Origin: Parabacteroides johnsonii DSM 18315
GTDB taxonomy: Bacteria; Bacteroidota; Bacteroidia; Bacteroidales; Tannerellaceae
DNA: 64,000 nucleotides
Assembly: GCF_025151045.1 (NCBI RefSeq)
Contig: NZ_CP102285.1
Coordinates: forward strand, 1,426,001 to 1,490,000
Reading direction: 5' to 3'
Positions within the stretch are counted from its first letter, which is position 1. Every line of letters starts with the position of its first letter. Shown here piece after piece: positions 53,314-61,520 of the stretch. Made by a program: the position numbers and the translations under genes. The notes under the pieces are model-generated. The model worked only from the letters and a program-made list of their open reading frames with translations, ran no database searches and was not told the DNA's origin.

Positions 53314-53889
53314 CGGTCTGTCGGTCGGGGTATCAGTCCGTAATACGGTCATACATTCATACGGTCATACCGTCACACGGACGGAAAGGGGCTGTTTCCC
53401 GACCGCAGGAAAGCGGAGCAGTCATTCCCGTTTACAAAGGCGAAGCAAGCACGGGGCTTTCCGTCGGCTGCAAGGTCGGGCGGCTACGCCGTTAGGGGAA
53501 CAATCTCCACCCTCATGCTTCGGGTAGTATTCTTCCCCTAAACCTTGCATCCGACCGCCCCGTGCAGGGAAAGCCTTTGAAAACGGAAACGACCGCCCCG
53601 CCACCCACCACCGACCGAAAGGGAAAAATAATAAGGTGGGGTTATACGGGTAAGCAGGCGGCAGGGAGAGCCACCACAGAAAGACCGCCGACACGCCGCA
53701 GGGTATTTACGAAGAAAATACCGTAGCTTATTAGGGAATTTTCCGAGCCGCAATACTCCGTATCGCTGAAAATTCCCCAATAAGGCAAGGGGCAAGCCCC
53801 TCTGCACACCCCATCGGGGACGGCTCTTTGCCGCCCCCGAAGATACAAAGAATCATTGTTTCACAAGCTAAAAAAGAAAGGAAAAATAT
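53314..53889. other. Non-coding transfer region with inverted repeats
   Basis: No gene seen. The GC-rich 575 bp hold several pairs: GCACGGGG with CCCCGTGC, GGCTTTCC with GGAAAGCC, TAGGGGAA with TTCCCCTA (all about 53450-53575), and a strong hairpin at 53727-53784, followed by GGGGCAAGCCCC. The pattern fits an origin of transfer and relaxase control region upstream of the mob gene. Confidence 0.6.
53727..53784. other. oriT-like hairpin
   Basis: CTTATTAGGGAATTTTC (53727-53743) pairs with GAAAATTCCCCAATAAG (53768-53784), one mismatch in 17, around a 24-nt loop. It is about 100 bp before the MobV start. MobV relaxases nick next to such repeats; the nick position is unknown. Confidence 0.55.
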
Positions 53890-55257
53890 ATGGGTTTCGT
53901 AGTATTGCACATGGAAAAGGCGCACGGTTCCGACAGCGGAACGACCGCCCACATCGAGCGTTTCATCATCCCGAAGAACGCAGACCCCACACGCACGCAC
54001 CTGAACCGAAAACTCGTTGCTTACCCCGACGGAATTAAAGACCGTTCGGCGGCTATTCAGAGAAGATTAGAAGAAGCTGGGCTGACACGCAAAATCGGAA
54101 ACAACCAAGTACGGGCAATCCGCATCAACGTGTCGGGAACGCACGAGGACATGGAACGCATCGAAAGGGAGGGGCGTTTGGACGAGTGGTGCGCCGACAA
54201 TATGAAATACTTCGCCGACACGTTCGGAAAGGAGAACATCGTGGCGGCGCACCTGCATCGGGACGAGGAAACGCCCCACATACACGTTACGCTTGTCCCC
54301 ATCGTCAAGGGAGAGCGCAAACGCAGGAAAAGGGAAGAGCAGACGAAGAAGCGATACCGCAAGAAGCCGACCGACACCGTAAGGCTGTGCGCAGACGATA
54401 TTATGACACGGCTAAGGCTGAAATCCTACCAAGACACCTATGCCGAAGCGATGGCGAAATACGGGTTGCAAAGAGGCATAGACGGTTCAAAGGCACGGCA
54501 CAAGTCCACGCAGCAATATTACAATGAAACGAAGAAACTCGCCGACAGCCTCAAAGCGGAGGTCGTGGATTTGCAGCGGCAGAAAGAAACGGCGCAGGAG
54601 GAACTAAGACGGACGAAAAAAGAGATACAGACCGAGAAGCTGAAAGGGGCAGCCACGACCGCAGCCGCCAACATCGCCGAGAGCGTCGGTTCTCTTTTCG
54701 GCAGTAACAAGGTCAAGACGCTGGAGAGGGAGAATACCGCCCTGCGTAGGGAGGTAGCCACCCACGGGGAAGCCATCGAAGCCCTGCAAGATAGAATACA
54801 GACCATGCAGGCAGACCACAGCAGACAAATGGCGGAGGTACAGCAGAAGCACCGCAGGGAGATAGCGGACAAGGAAGCGAAACACAAGCAGGAAATATCG
54901 TTTCTGAAAACGGTAATCGCAAGGGCGGCGGCATGGTTTCCCTATTTCCGTGAAATGCTCCGTATCGAAAACCTCTGCCGCCTTGTCGGGTTCAGCGACG
55001 GGCAGACGGCGACGCTCGTCAAGGGAAAGCCGTTGGAGTATGCAGGAGAACTCTACTCGGAGGAACACGGACGGAAATTCAAGACCGAAAAGGCTGGGAT
55101 TCAAGTGGTGAAAGACCCCACGGACGGGACGAAACTGGTTCTTGCCATCGACCGAAAGCCCATTGCCGAGTGGTTCAAGGAGCAGTTCGACAAGCTAAGG
55201 CAGAGCATACACCGCCCCATACAGCCGCAAAAGAAAGGCAGGGGGATGAAGCTATAA
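53890..55257 (+). CDS. mob: MobV-family relaxase
   Basis: 455 residues. The relaxase domain (about 1-200) has the MobV metal-binding motif HLHRDEETPHIHVTLVPI near residue 120 and the N-terminal HMEK. The middle (about 210-340) is a long coiled coil rich in Glu, Lys and Gln. The C-terminal 110 residues (FPYFREMLRIENLCRLVGFS) are typical of Bacteroidales Mob proteins. It nicks oriT for transfer with a helper's mating apparatus. Confidence 0.95.
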   Translation: MGFVVLHMEKAHGSDSGTTAHIERFIIPKNADPTRTHLNRKLVAYPDGIKDRSAAIQRRLEEAGLTRKIGNNQVRAIRINVSGTHEDMERIEREGRLDEWCADNMKYFADTFGKENIVAAHLHRDEETPHIHVTLVPIVKGERKRRKREEQTKKRYRKKPTDTVRLCADDIMTRLRLKSYQDTYAEAMAKYGLQRGIDGSKARHKSTQQYYNETKKLADSLKAEVVDLQRQKETAQEELRRTKKEIQTEKLKGAATTAAANIAESVGSLFGSNKVKTLERENTALRREVATHGEAIEALQDRIQTMQADHSRQMAEVQQKHRREIADKEAKHKQEISFLKTVIARAAAWFPYFREMLRIENLCRLVGFSDGQTATLVKGKPLEYAGELYSEEHGRKFKTEKAGIQVVKDPTDGTKLVLAIDRKPIAEWFKEQFDKLRQSIHRPIQPQKKGRGMKL

Positions 55258-55282
55258 ATGTTAAATCCTGCCCGATTTGCCG

Positions 55283-55325
55283 AAAAAAGTGCGGTGCGCC
55301 GTTCGTGGTGTACCGCACTTTTTTT
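55283..55325 (+). terminator. Intrinsic terminator after the relaxase
   Basis: AAAAAAGTGCGGT (55283-55295) pairs with ACCGCACTTTTTTT. It marks a sharp change from GC-rich to AT-rich sequence and may be near the right end of the mobile core. Confidence 0.85.
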
Positions 55326-55430
55326 ATATTTGTTCGCAAAGTGATATACTTTTAAGGAAAATAACAGTCGATTCCGCTGTTAGCATAACGTTATCTGCCG
55401 GAATGAATTAACAATAAAAAAGAAAATATT

Positions 55431-55886
55431 ATGATTAGGTATATTGAGAAAGGCGACATATTTCGTATTGAAGGTGTGAGAAATTATGCTCACGGTTGTA
55501 ATTGTGCCGGTGCTATGGGTAAAGGCATTGCCGTACAATTTAAGGACAAATATCCCGATATGTATCTTGAATATAAAAAGCTATGTAAAGATAAAGAGTT
55601 TTGTCCCGGTGATGTATTCGATTATAATTATGGCAATGGGCATGTATATAATCTTGGCACACAAGCGACGTGGAGAACACGGGCTAAAATAGAGTATATC
55701 GAAAAGTCATTAACAAAAATGCTTGATTGTGCTACTCGCAGTAATGTAACGGCAATAGCTTTGCCTGCAATCGGTGCAGGATTAGGAGGATTGAAATGGG
55801 ATGATGTGAAAGCCGTTTTGGATAAAGTTTCAAACGATTATCCTAATATTGATTTGTATGTAGTTGAAACTTATCAAAACGAATAA
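55431..55886 (+). CDS. Macro-domain protein, DarG/TARG1-like
   Basis: 151 residues, a stand-alone macro domain that binds ADP-ribose. GNCN-like NCAGAMGKGIAVQFKDKYPD (about 24-43) and PAIGAGLGGLKWDDV (about 108-122) form the two ligand loops, and the form is closest to the DarG/TARG1 group that removes ADP-ribose from DNA bases or Glu. No DarT toxin is next to it. It stands before two unknown genes in AT-rich cargo. A 10-bp inverted pair (GTTATCTGCC at 55390 and GGCAGATAAC at 55888) flanks the gene. Confidence 0.85.
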   Translation: MIRYIEKGDIFRIEGVRNYAHGCNCAGAMGKGIAVQFKDKYPDMYLEYKKLCKDKEFCPGDVFDYNYGNGHVYNLGTQATWRTRAKIEYIEKSLTKMLDCATRSNVTAIALPAIGAGLGGLKWDDVKAVLDKVSNDYPNIDLYVVETYQNE

Positions 55887-55972
55887 AGGCAGATAACAAG
55901 CGAATCAATCTCCCCAAAGGTCGATTATCCGCTGAACATTACCAATTTAGAATAACGAAAATAAAATAAGCT

Positions 55973-56401
55973 ATGTATAGGATCAAGACATCGGACTTAC
56001 TTTCTGGAAAAGATATAGCTGAAGAATTGACAAGTATTGAAGTTGTCAAAAACATATCTGATGATTTGTGTGAAACTAAGCAACATTATCTTATGGCGGC
56101 TTTCTCATCGGGATATAAAATAGAGTTCTCTTTTGATAAAGAAAATAATATATGTCAATATATTATGGTTGAAGAATTTAACAAGAAAAGAGAGAAGCAG
56201 AATATCAATATTGAATTTGTTGACGATATATTCATTTTTGGACAATATATAGATGATGTAAAAGGCAAATTAAAGAATAATATCACAAAGAATGGTTCTA
56301 TTAGAACTGGAAATATAGAGCTGTATTTTGAGGAAAACAAAGTTGATAGCTTATATTATTTCCCCAAACAAAACATTGGTAACAATCACCTTAACAGCTA
56401 A
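55973..56401 (+). CDS. Hypothetical protein, possible immunity-type
   Basis: 142 residues, no signal peptide or membrane segment. Predicted beta-rich core (HYLMAAFSSGYKIEFSFDKE, INIEFVDDIFIFGQ, GNIELYFEENKVDSLYYF). I do not recognise the family. AT-rich, small, acidic and set in a string of single genes in a mobile region, features shared with toxin-immunity proteins; this is only a hint. Confidence 0.55.
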   Translation: MYRIKTSDLLSGKDIAEELTSIEVVKNISDDLCETKQHYLMAAFSSGYKIEFSFDKENNICQYIMVEEFNKKREKQNINIEFVDDIFIFGQYIDDVKGKLKNNITKNGSIRTGNIELYFEENKVDSLYYFPKQNIGNNHLNS

Positions 56402-56433
56402 ATGCTGTTAGCTGAAACGCATTAGCTATTAAG
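56390..56433. repeat. Imperfect hairpin between two cargo genes
   Basis: CTTAACAGCTAAATGC (56390-56405) pairs with GCATTAGCTATTAAG (56419-56433), with one mismatch and one extra A on the left arm. It begins in the last codons of one gene and ends 3 bp before the next start. Confidence 0.6.
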
Positions 56434-56436
56434 GAA

Positions 56437-57309
56437 ATGATTGAAATTTACAACATAGAGAGTCTTGATGAACTGTCTGTTTATTTAAGTAAACAAGAAC
56501 AGGAAATAGCCAGAAATTGGCTATTTAGCCAATTTGATAAGTTATACCATTACGCAAACATTAAAGAATGGAATGAACTTGTGAGAGTATGTGAGGCTCT
56601 AAAAATTATTGGCTGGGGAGATAGAGAACCTTTGGAAGCGAAAGCTCAACGCTGGATAAATGGTAGTTTCTATACTTCATTGATGAACCAATATTTTGAA
56701 ATTAAGGATGAGCAAGGATGGAGTAAATTAAAAGATTCCTATGTTTTGGAAAATGGTAGTGATAAAACCTATTATACTGGTTATAAATTTCAGTCACAAC
56801 GAAATTTATTGCCCAAATCACCTATTCGGTGGCAGAAGTCAGGGAACTATCAAAAATCAGTTCAACCGTTCTATGAAAGTCTTGATAGACTAAAAGATTT
56901 GGTCGTACATGAACTTCGACCGGAAGAATATGGCGATAGCTTTTCTTATCTTGGCATTTCAATGTTTTTCAGTCATCACGATGACGAAAATGAATCTGTC
57001 AGGTATGAATACTTTCATTCTCAAAATGAAGTACCAGAAGGATTTAATGGTAAATATTATATTCGTCCTAAGCATAGATGGGGGCGTTTGGTAAATCAAA
57101 ACGGAGTGTATCATATAAAGGTCGAATGTCATTTTAGTCGTAAATTCGGTGAATTACCGTTGTTGGAGCAGAAGAAAATAATCATAAATGATTTCTTGTA
57201 TTATATACAATATGTTTCTGATAAATTGCAGAAAAAGAAAATCGAATATGATTGCAACCTCTTGAAAAGCGATTTGGAACTAATTTTAATGAAATGGGAA
57301 GATAGCTAA
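56437..57309 (+). CDS. Hypothetical protein, cargo gene
   Basis: 290 residues, soluble. The first 100 residues are helical (ARNWLFSQFDKLYHYANIKEWNELVRVCEALKII). The later part has mixed strands and a charged ending (LLEQKKIIINDFLYYIQYVSDKLQKKKIEY). No catalytic motif is evident. The AT-rich composition and position after another unknown gene mark it as horizontally acquired cargo. No family recognised. Confidence 0.6.
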   Translation: MIEIYNIESLDELSVYLSKQEQEIARNWLFSQFDKLYHYANIKEWNELVRVCEALKIIGWGDREPLEAKAQRWINGSFYTSLMNQYFEIKDEQGWSKLKDSYVLENGSDKTYYTGYKFQSQRNLLPKSPIRWQKSGNYQKSVQPFYESLDRLKDLVVHELRPEEYGDSFSYLGISMFFSHHDDENESVRYEYFHSQNEVPEGFNGKYYIRPKHRWGRLVNQNGVYHIKVECHFSRKFGELPLLEQKKIIINDFLYYIQYVSDKLQKKKIEYDCNLLKSDLELILMKWEDS

Positions 57310-57379
57310 CAAATGAATAAACAGCTTAAAAAGACAGTTATTCACAACACCATTATCAACCCCGAAAAACTAAAACACA

Positions 57380-58105
57380 ATGAATAGAATCTTAACACTA
57401 TACCTCTTTTTATTGTTGTGCGGCACGGTTTCCGCACAACAAATAATGGAATGGAATGATTTGCAGATACTAACGGATAACGCACGGCGCACGGTCTATT
57501 ATGAAAAAGGCAGCAAACATCCATTGCAGGGAGAATATCGTATTATACGAGGGCTTGACGAGGAGCGTGTTAAACTTTCCGATGGCATAATAGACGGCGA
57601 TTATCGCCGCTATCGTGATGGGGTACTGCGTGAATCGGGCATATATGCCAAAGGCAAGCGTAACGGTACATTCACGGAGTATTACCAAGACGGCGTTACT
57701 CCCCGAAAGGAAACACCCATGCAGCAAGGCAAGATAGACGGAACGGTAAAAACCTATTTCCGTAACGGCAAAATAGAAACCGAAAAGGAGTATAGGCAGA
57801 GTGCGGAAAACGGACGTGAACGCCGTTTTGACAGCAAGACGGGTGAGCAGATTTTTGAATCCCATTATATAGACGGCAAAAAAGAGGGTGAGGAATGGGA
57901 AATCTTCGAGGATGGGCGCACACTTCGCAGCAGGACTACACGACACTACCGTAATGGAAAACTTGACGGCTCTTATCGTGTGGAATCGACAGAGGACGGC
58001 AAACCCTATATAACCATTGAGGGACAATATACCGACGGCGAGAAATCGGGACGCTGGAAGCAGTACAACGCTACCGATGACACAACCCGTGAATGGGATG
58101 AATGA
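57380..58105 (+). CDS. Exported MORN/YwqK-like repeat protein
   Basis: 241 residues. Signal peptide (1-19). The mature part consists of repeats of the antitoxin YwqK/MORN type (DGDYRRYRDGVLRESGIYAKGKRNGTF, DGTVKTYFRNGKIETEKEY, DGKKEGEEWEIFEDGRT, DGEKSGRWKQYN), about eight units. These form beta-sheet solenoids with unknown partners. It is the last cargo gene before hypB. Confidence 0.82.
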   Translation: MNRILTLYLFLLLCGTVSAQQIMEWNDLQILTDNARRTVYYEKGSKHPLQGEYRIIRGLDEERVKLSDGIIDGDYRRYRDGVLRESGIYAKGKRNGTFTEYYQDGVTPRKETPMQQGKIDGTVKTYFRNGKIETEKEYRQSAENGRERRFDSKTGEQIFESHYIDGKKEGEEWEIFEDGRTLRSRTTRHYRNGKLDGSYRVESTEDGKPYITIEGQYTDGEKSGRWKQYNATDDTTREWDE

Positions 58106-58337
58106 TTTTCTTTTTTTGCAAGTTGATTCTATAAAATTACCACCGATAATTCATACTTTCGGAAAAAGATATTATATTTGCAACTGAAAGAGTTATTTGA
58201 CAGCATAGCAACGCAAAACGCTGAAATTCGCACGGTTGCTAAATCGTTACCTCTATTTCTCAAATAATTCGCTAAAAGTTTATTCTTCAATCGGTTAAGT
58301 CAAACCGATAAAAATCTAAAATAAAAAACAAACGCTT
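58106..58337. promoter_or_regulatory. Intergenic region before hypB
   Basis: A -7 box TATATTTG (58173-58180) could start hypB transcription now that it is cut off from hypA. The leader has a TAGCAAC/GTTGCTA stem (about 58206-58240). The right boundary of the insert probably lies here, but no duplicate of the hypA-side sequence is evident. Confidence 0.5.
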
Positions 58338-59111
58338 ATGTGTGGAACTTGCGGATGCGGAGAGCATCATCATCACGATCATCATCATGACCATGAACAC
58401 GAGCACGGACATGAACACCATCATCATCACGATGAAGGAAAAGTAATAACGTTGGAACAGGATATTCTCCAGCGTAACAATTTGTTGGCCGAACGTAACA
58501 GAGGCTATTTCGAGGCGAAACATATTTTCTGCCTGAATCTAATGAGTTCGCCAGGCTCCGGTAAGACGACGCTGTTGGAAGAAACGATACGTCGGTTGAG
58601 CTCCGGTGTGGTTCGCAGATTGCCCTCGCAAATCTGTGTCATTGAAGGAGACCAGCAGACCTCGAACGATGCCGACCGTATTGCCGCCCTTAATGTACCC
58701 GTTTTCCAGGTCAATACCGGAACCGGTTGTCATCTGGAGGCCGATATGGTGAATCATGCTGTCAAGCATCTGAATCCATCCGACGGCTCCATCCTGTTTG
58801 TGGAAAATGTCGGTAATCTTGTTTGTCCTGCCATGTTCGATTTGGGAGAAGCGAAGAAAGTCGTTATCGTCAGTACCACCGAAGGGGATGACAAGCCGCT
58901 GAAATATCCTCATATCTTCTTGGAGGCGGACATCTGTGTGATCAACAAAATCGATCTGGCACCTTATCTGGACACTGATGTGGAGACGTTGCGGAATAAT
59001 GCTTTGAAGATAAACCATCACTTGCAAATATTCGAAGTGTCTGCGACAAAAGGCACGGGAATGGATGCCTGGTGCGATTGGCTGGTGGAAGAGTGTGCAA
59101 AATGTAAATAA
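58338..59111 (+). CDS. hypB: Hydrogenase nickel-insertion GTPase HypB
   Basis: 257 residues. The start MCGTCGCGE is the high-affinity Ni site, and residues 10-32 are a His-rich nickel store (mostly His, Asp, Glu). The GTPase core follows: P-loop SSPGSGKTTLL (about 71-81), GTGCHLEADM with the metal-binding Cys-His, and NKIDL. It works with HypA, but is separated from it here by the mobile insert. Confidence 0.97.
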   Translation: MCGTCGCGEHHHHDHHHDHEHEHGHEHHHHHDEGKVITLEQDILQRNNLLAERNRGYFEAKHIFCLNLMSSPGSGKTTLLEETIRRLSSGVVRRLPSQICVIEGDQQTSNDADRIAALNVPVFQVNTGTGCHLEADMVNHAVKHLNPSDGSILFVENVGNLVCPAMFDLGEAKKVVIVSTTEGDDKPLKYPHIFLEADICVINKIDLAPYLDTDVETLRNNALKINHHLQIFEVSATKGTGMDAWCDWLVEECAKCK

Positions 59112-59148
59112 TTTACCCTGGATTTGATGGATAAACGGAGAAATAAAC

Positions 59149-59156
59149 TATATTTG
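59149..59156 (+). promoter_or_regulatory. Promoter of the acyl-CoA synthetase gene
   Basis: -7 box TATATTTG with a possible -33 TTTG at 59123-59126 (22 bp). This puts the start point near 59163 and supports the ATG at 59191. Confidence 0.6.
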
Positions 59157-59190
59157 TTCCCATTCATTGAACCAAATTAATCAAAATGTC

Positions 59191-61251
59191 ATGATTAACC
59201 GAGAATTAATTAATCCTCAGAGCATCGTAGTGGTGGGAGGATCCAATAATGTACATAAACCGGGTGGCCGTTTGGTCCGTAATCTGCTGGACGGAAAGTA
59301 TAAAGGCGAACTATATGTCGTAAATGCCAAAGAAGACGATGTGCAGGGCCTGAAATCCTATCATTCGGTGCATGATATTCCAGAAACGGAACTGGCAATC
59401 ATCTCTATTCCCGGTCCGGCTTGTCCGGAAGCGGTGGATGTGCTTGCCAAACAGAAAAATGTAAAGGCGTTCATTGTCATTTCGGCCGGTTTCGGAGAGG
59501 AAACGCATGAAGGAGCAATCCTAGAAGAACAGATGCTGAAGAGTATTAACGAAGCCGGTGCTTCATTGATCGGTCCGAATTGCATCGGTTTGATGAATAT
59601 GAACTATCATGGTGTCTTTACCCAGCCGATTCCCGAATTTCATACAGACGGGGTCGATTTCGTTTCCAGTTCAGGTGGTACGGCTCTTTTCATTATCGAA
59701 TCGGCATTGACAAAAGGACTTCGTTTCTCTTCGGTCTGGTCTGTCGGCAACTCCAAGCAGATCGGTGTGGAAGAGGTGATCGAATACATGGACCGCAACT
59801 TCGACCCGGTCCTTGACTCCAAAATAAAGATGCTTTATATCGAGCAGATCAAAAATCCGGATAAGCTCTTGTATCATGCTTCTTCCCTGATTCGCAAGGG
59901 GTGTCATATCGCAGCCATAAAGGCGGGTAGTACGGATGTCGGTAAACGGGCTGCATCTTCCCATACAGGAGCGATTGCCAGCTCGGATTCGGCAGTGGAA
60001 GCCCTGTTCCGCAAAGCTGGTATCGTGCGTTGTTTCAGCCGTGAAGAATTGACGACCGTTGCCAGTATCTTTACCCTGAAAGAAGTGAGAGGCAAGAACT
60101 GCGCGATTATCACGCATGCCGGAGGTCCAGCCGTAATGTTGGCGGATGCGCTGGAAAAGGGACGGCTGAACGTACCCAAGCTGGACGGTCCGCTTGCCGC
60201 AGAATTGAAATCCAAACTATATCCGGGAGCTGCTGTCGGCAATCCGATAGATATCATCGGTACAGGCACTCCCGAACATCTGGCTACCGCTATCGATTTT
60301 TGTGAAAACCGTTTTGAAGATATCGACCTGATGATGGTTATCTTCGGCAGTCCGGGATTGGTAAAACTATACGATACTTATGAAGTGCTCCATAAGAAAA
60401 TGGAGGAATGCAAGAAACCGATTTTCCCGGTATTGCCATCCATCGTAACGGCGGGTCCGGAAGTGAAAAGCTTCGTAAAGAAAGGACATGTGAACTTTTC
60501 GGATGAAGTGACATTAGGAACAGCTCTCTCGCGGGTGCTCAATACGCCGAAGCCTATGAGTACGGATATCCAATTGTATGGTGTCGATGTTCCCGAAGTC
60601 CGCCGTATTATCGACCGGTTGCCGGGCAGCGGTTATTTGAATCCCGAAGAAGTTCGTACTTTGTTGAAAGCGGCCCAGATACCGTTAGTAGAAGAGTTTA
60701 CGTCGACCGACCGTGACGAACTGGTCGCTTTTGCCAAGAAAGTTAAGTTCCCGGTTGTAGCCAAGGTTGTCGGTCCTATACATAAAAGCGATATGGGAGG
60801 TGTCGCTTTGAATATCCGCAGTGAGGAACATCTGATTTTCGAATATGAACGGATGATGCGTCTACCTGATGTGACGGCCGTCATGGTACAACCGATGTTG
60901 AAAGGGCAGGAGTTGTTCTTGGGGGCTAAGTATGAAGACCGTTTCGGCCATGTCGTGCTTTGCGGTCTGGGAGGTATTTTCGTCGAAGTGCTGAAAGACG
61001 TCTCTTACGGTCTGTCGCCTCTGTCGTATGACGAAACTTATTCCATGATCCGTTCCTTGCGCGGTTATCCTATTATAAAGGGAACACGTGGCCAGCGGGG
61101 AGTGGATGAACAGCAATATGCGGATATCATAGTCCGCCTGTCCACACTACTCCGTTTTGCATCCGAAATTAAGGAAATGGACATCAATCCTCTTGTCGCG
61201 ACCGAACGAGGACTGTTCGCCGTAGATGCACGTATACGAATTGAAAAGTGA
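59191..61251 (+). CDS. ADP-forming acyl-CoA synthetase (acetate-CoA ligase type)
   Basis: 686 residues from the ATG at 59191 (MINRELINPQSIVVVGGSN); an upstream TTG at 59167 is less likely. CoA-binding domain (about 1-125), succinyl-CoA-ligase-like domains with the phospho-His in SSHTGAIASSD (about 255), and a C-terminal ATP-grasp half (about 470-685: KVVGPIHKSDMGGVALNI). It makes ATP from acyl-CoA, ADP and Pi. The alpha and beta parts are fused, as in many anaerobes. A terminator and pyruvate phosphate dikinase follow. Confidence 0.93.
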   Translation: MINRELINPQSIVVVGGSNNVHKPGGRLVRNLLDGKYKGELYVVNAKEDDVQGLKSYHSVHDIPETELAIISIPGPACPEAVDVLAKQKNVKAFIVISAGFGEETHEGAILEEQMLKSINEAGASLIGPNCIGLMNMNYHGVFTQPIPEFHTDGVDFVSSSGGTALFIIESALTKGLRFSSVWSVGNSKQIGVEEVIEYMDRNFDPVLDSKIKMLYIEQIKNPDKLLYHASSLIRKGCHIAAIKAGSTDVGKRAASSHTGAIASSDSAVEALFRKAGIVRCFSREELTTVASIFTLKEVRGKNCAIITHAGGPAVMLADALEKGRLNVPKLDGPLAAELKSKLYPGAAVGNPIDIIGTGTPEHLATAIDFCENRFEDIDLMMVIFGSPGLVKLYDTYEVLHKKMEECKKPIFPVLPSIVTAGPEVKSFVKKGHVNFSDEVTLGTALSRVLNTPKPMSTDIQLYGVDVPEVRRIIDRLPGSGYLNPEEVRTLLKAAQIPLVEEFTSTDRDELVAFAKKVKFPVVAKVVGPIHKSDMGGVALNIRSEEHLIFEYERMMRLPDVTAVMVQPMLKGQELFLGAKYEDRFGHVVLCGLGGIFVEVLKDVSYGLSPLSYDETYSMIRSLRGYPIIKGTRGQRGVDEQQYADIIVRLSTLLRFASEIKEMDINPLVATERGLFAVDARIRIEK

Positions 61252-61279
61252 TTAAATCTTGGATAATTCTCTGATATTA

Positions 61280-61338
61280 AATGTCCTGTATTCCGAAAGT
61301 CCTATAAAAAACTTTCGGAATACAGGACATTTCTTTTT
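61280..61338 (+). terminator. Strong intrinsic terminator
   Basis: A 21-bp perfect stem (AATGTCCTGTATTCCGAAAG plus T, 61280-61300, with its complement at 61311-61331), a 10-nt loop, and a T-rich end. Confidence 0.9.
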
Positions 61339-61456
61339 AGGCTTTAAAAATTCCCGCACGCAAATGTAGTTATTTACCGAATATGGATGGTAAAAAATAG
61401 TTGTAAAACATCTAAAATTATTTAACCATACATGTGAATGCGATCTTTAAATAACA

Positions 61457-61464
61457 TATATTTG
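61457..61464 (+). promoter_or_regulatory. ppdK promoter -7 box
   Basis: TATATTTG followed by CAGCATTG. It gives a leader of about 50 nt before the start at 61521. A clear -33 box is not seen. Confidence 0.6.
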
Positions 61465-61520
61465 CAGCATTGCAATCTGGAGATAGCAAAACTAAAATCT
61501 AAAATTAAATACTGTCGAAT

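Larger units (their letters stand above)
51480..55326 (+). mobile_element. Small integrative mobilizable element
   Basis: A run of GC-rich sequence (about half G+C by eye) between hypA and AT-rich cargo. It carries a tyrosine integrase, a small DNA-binding protein, an oriT-like region and a MobV relaxase, the minimum kit of Bacteroidales mobilizable transposons that move with helper conjugative elements. The left edge falls between the terminator at 51477 and the integrase; the right edge may be the terminator at 55326 or further right, up to about 58.1 kb. No flanking direct repeats could be fixed. Confidence 0.7.
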
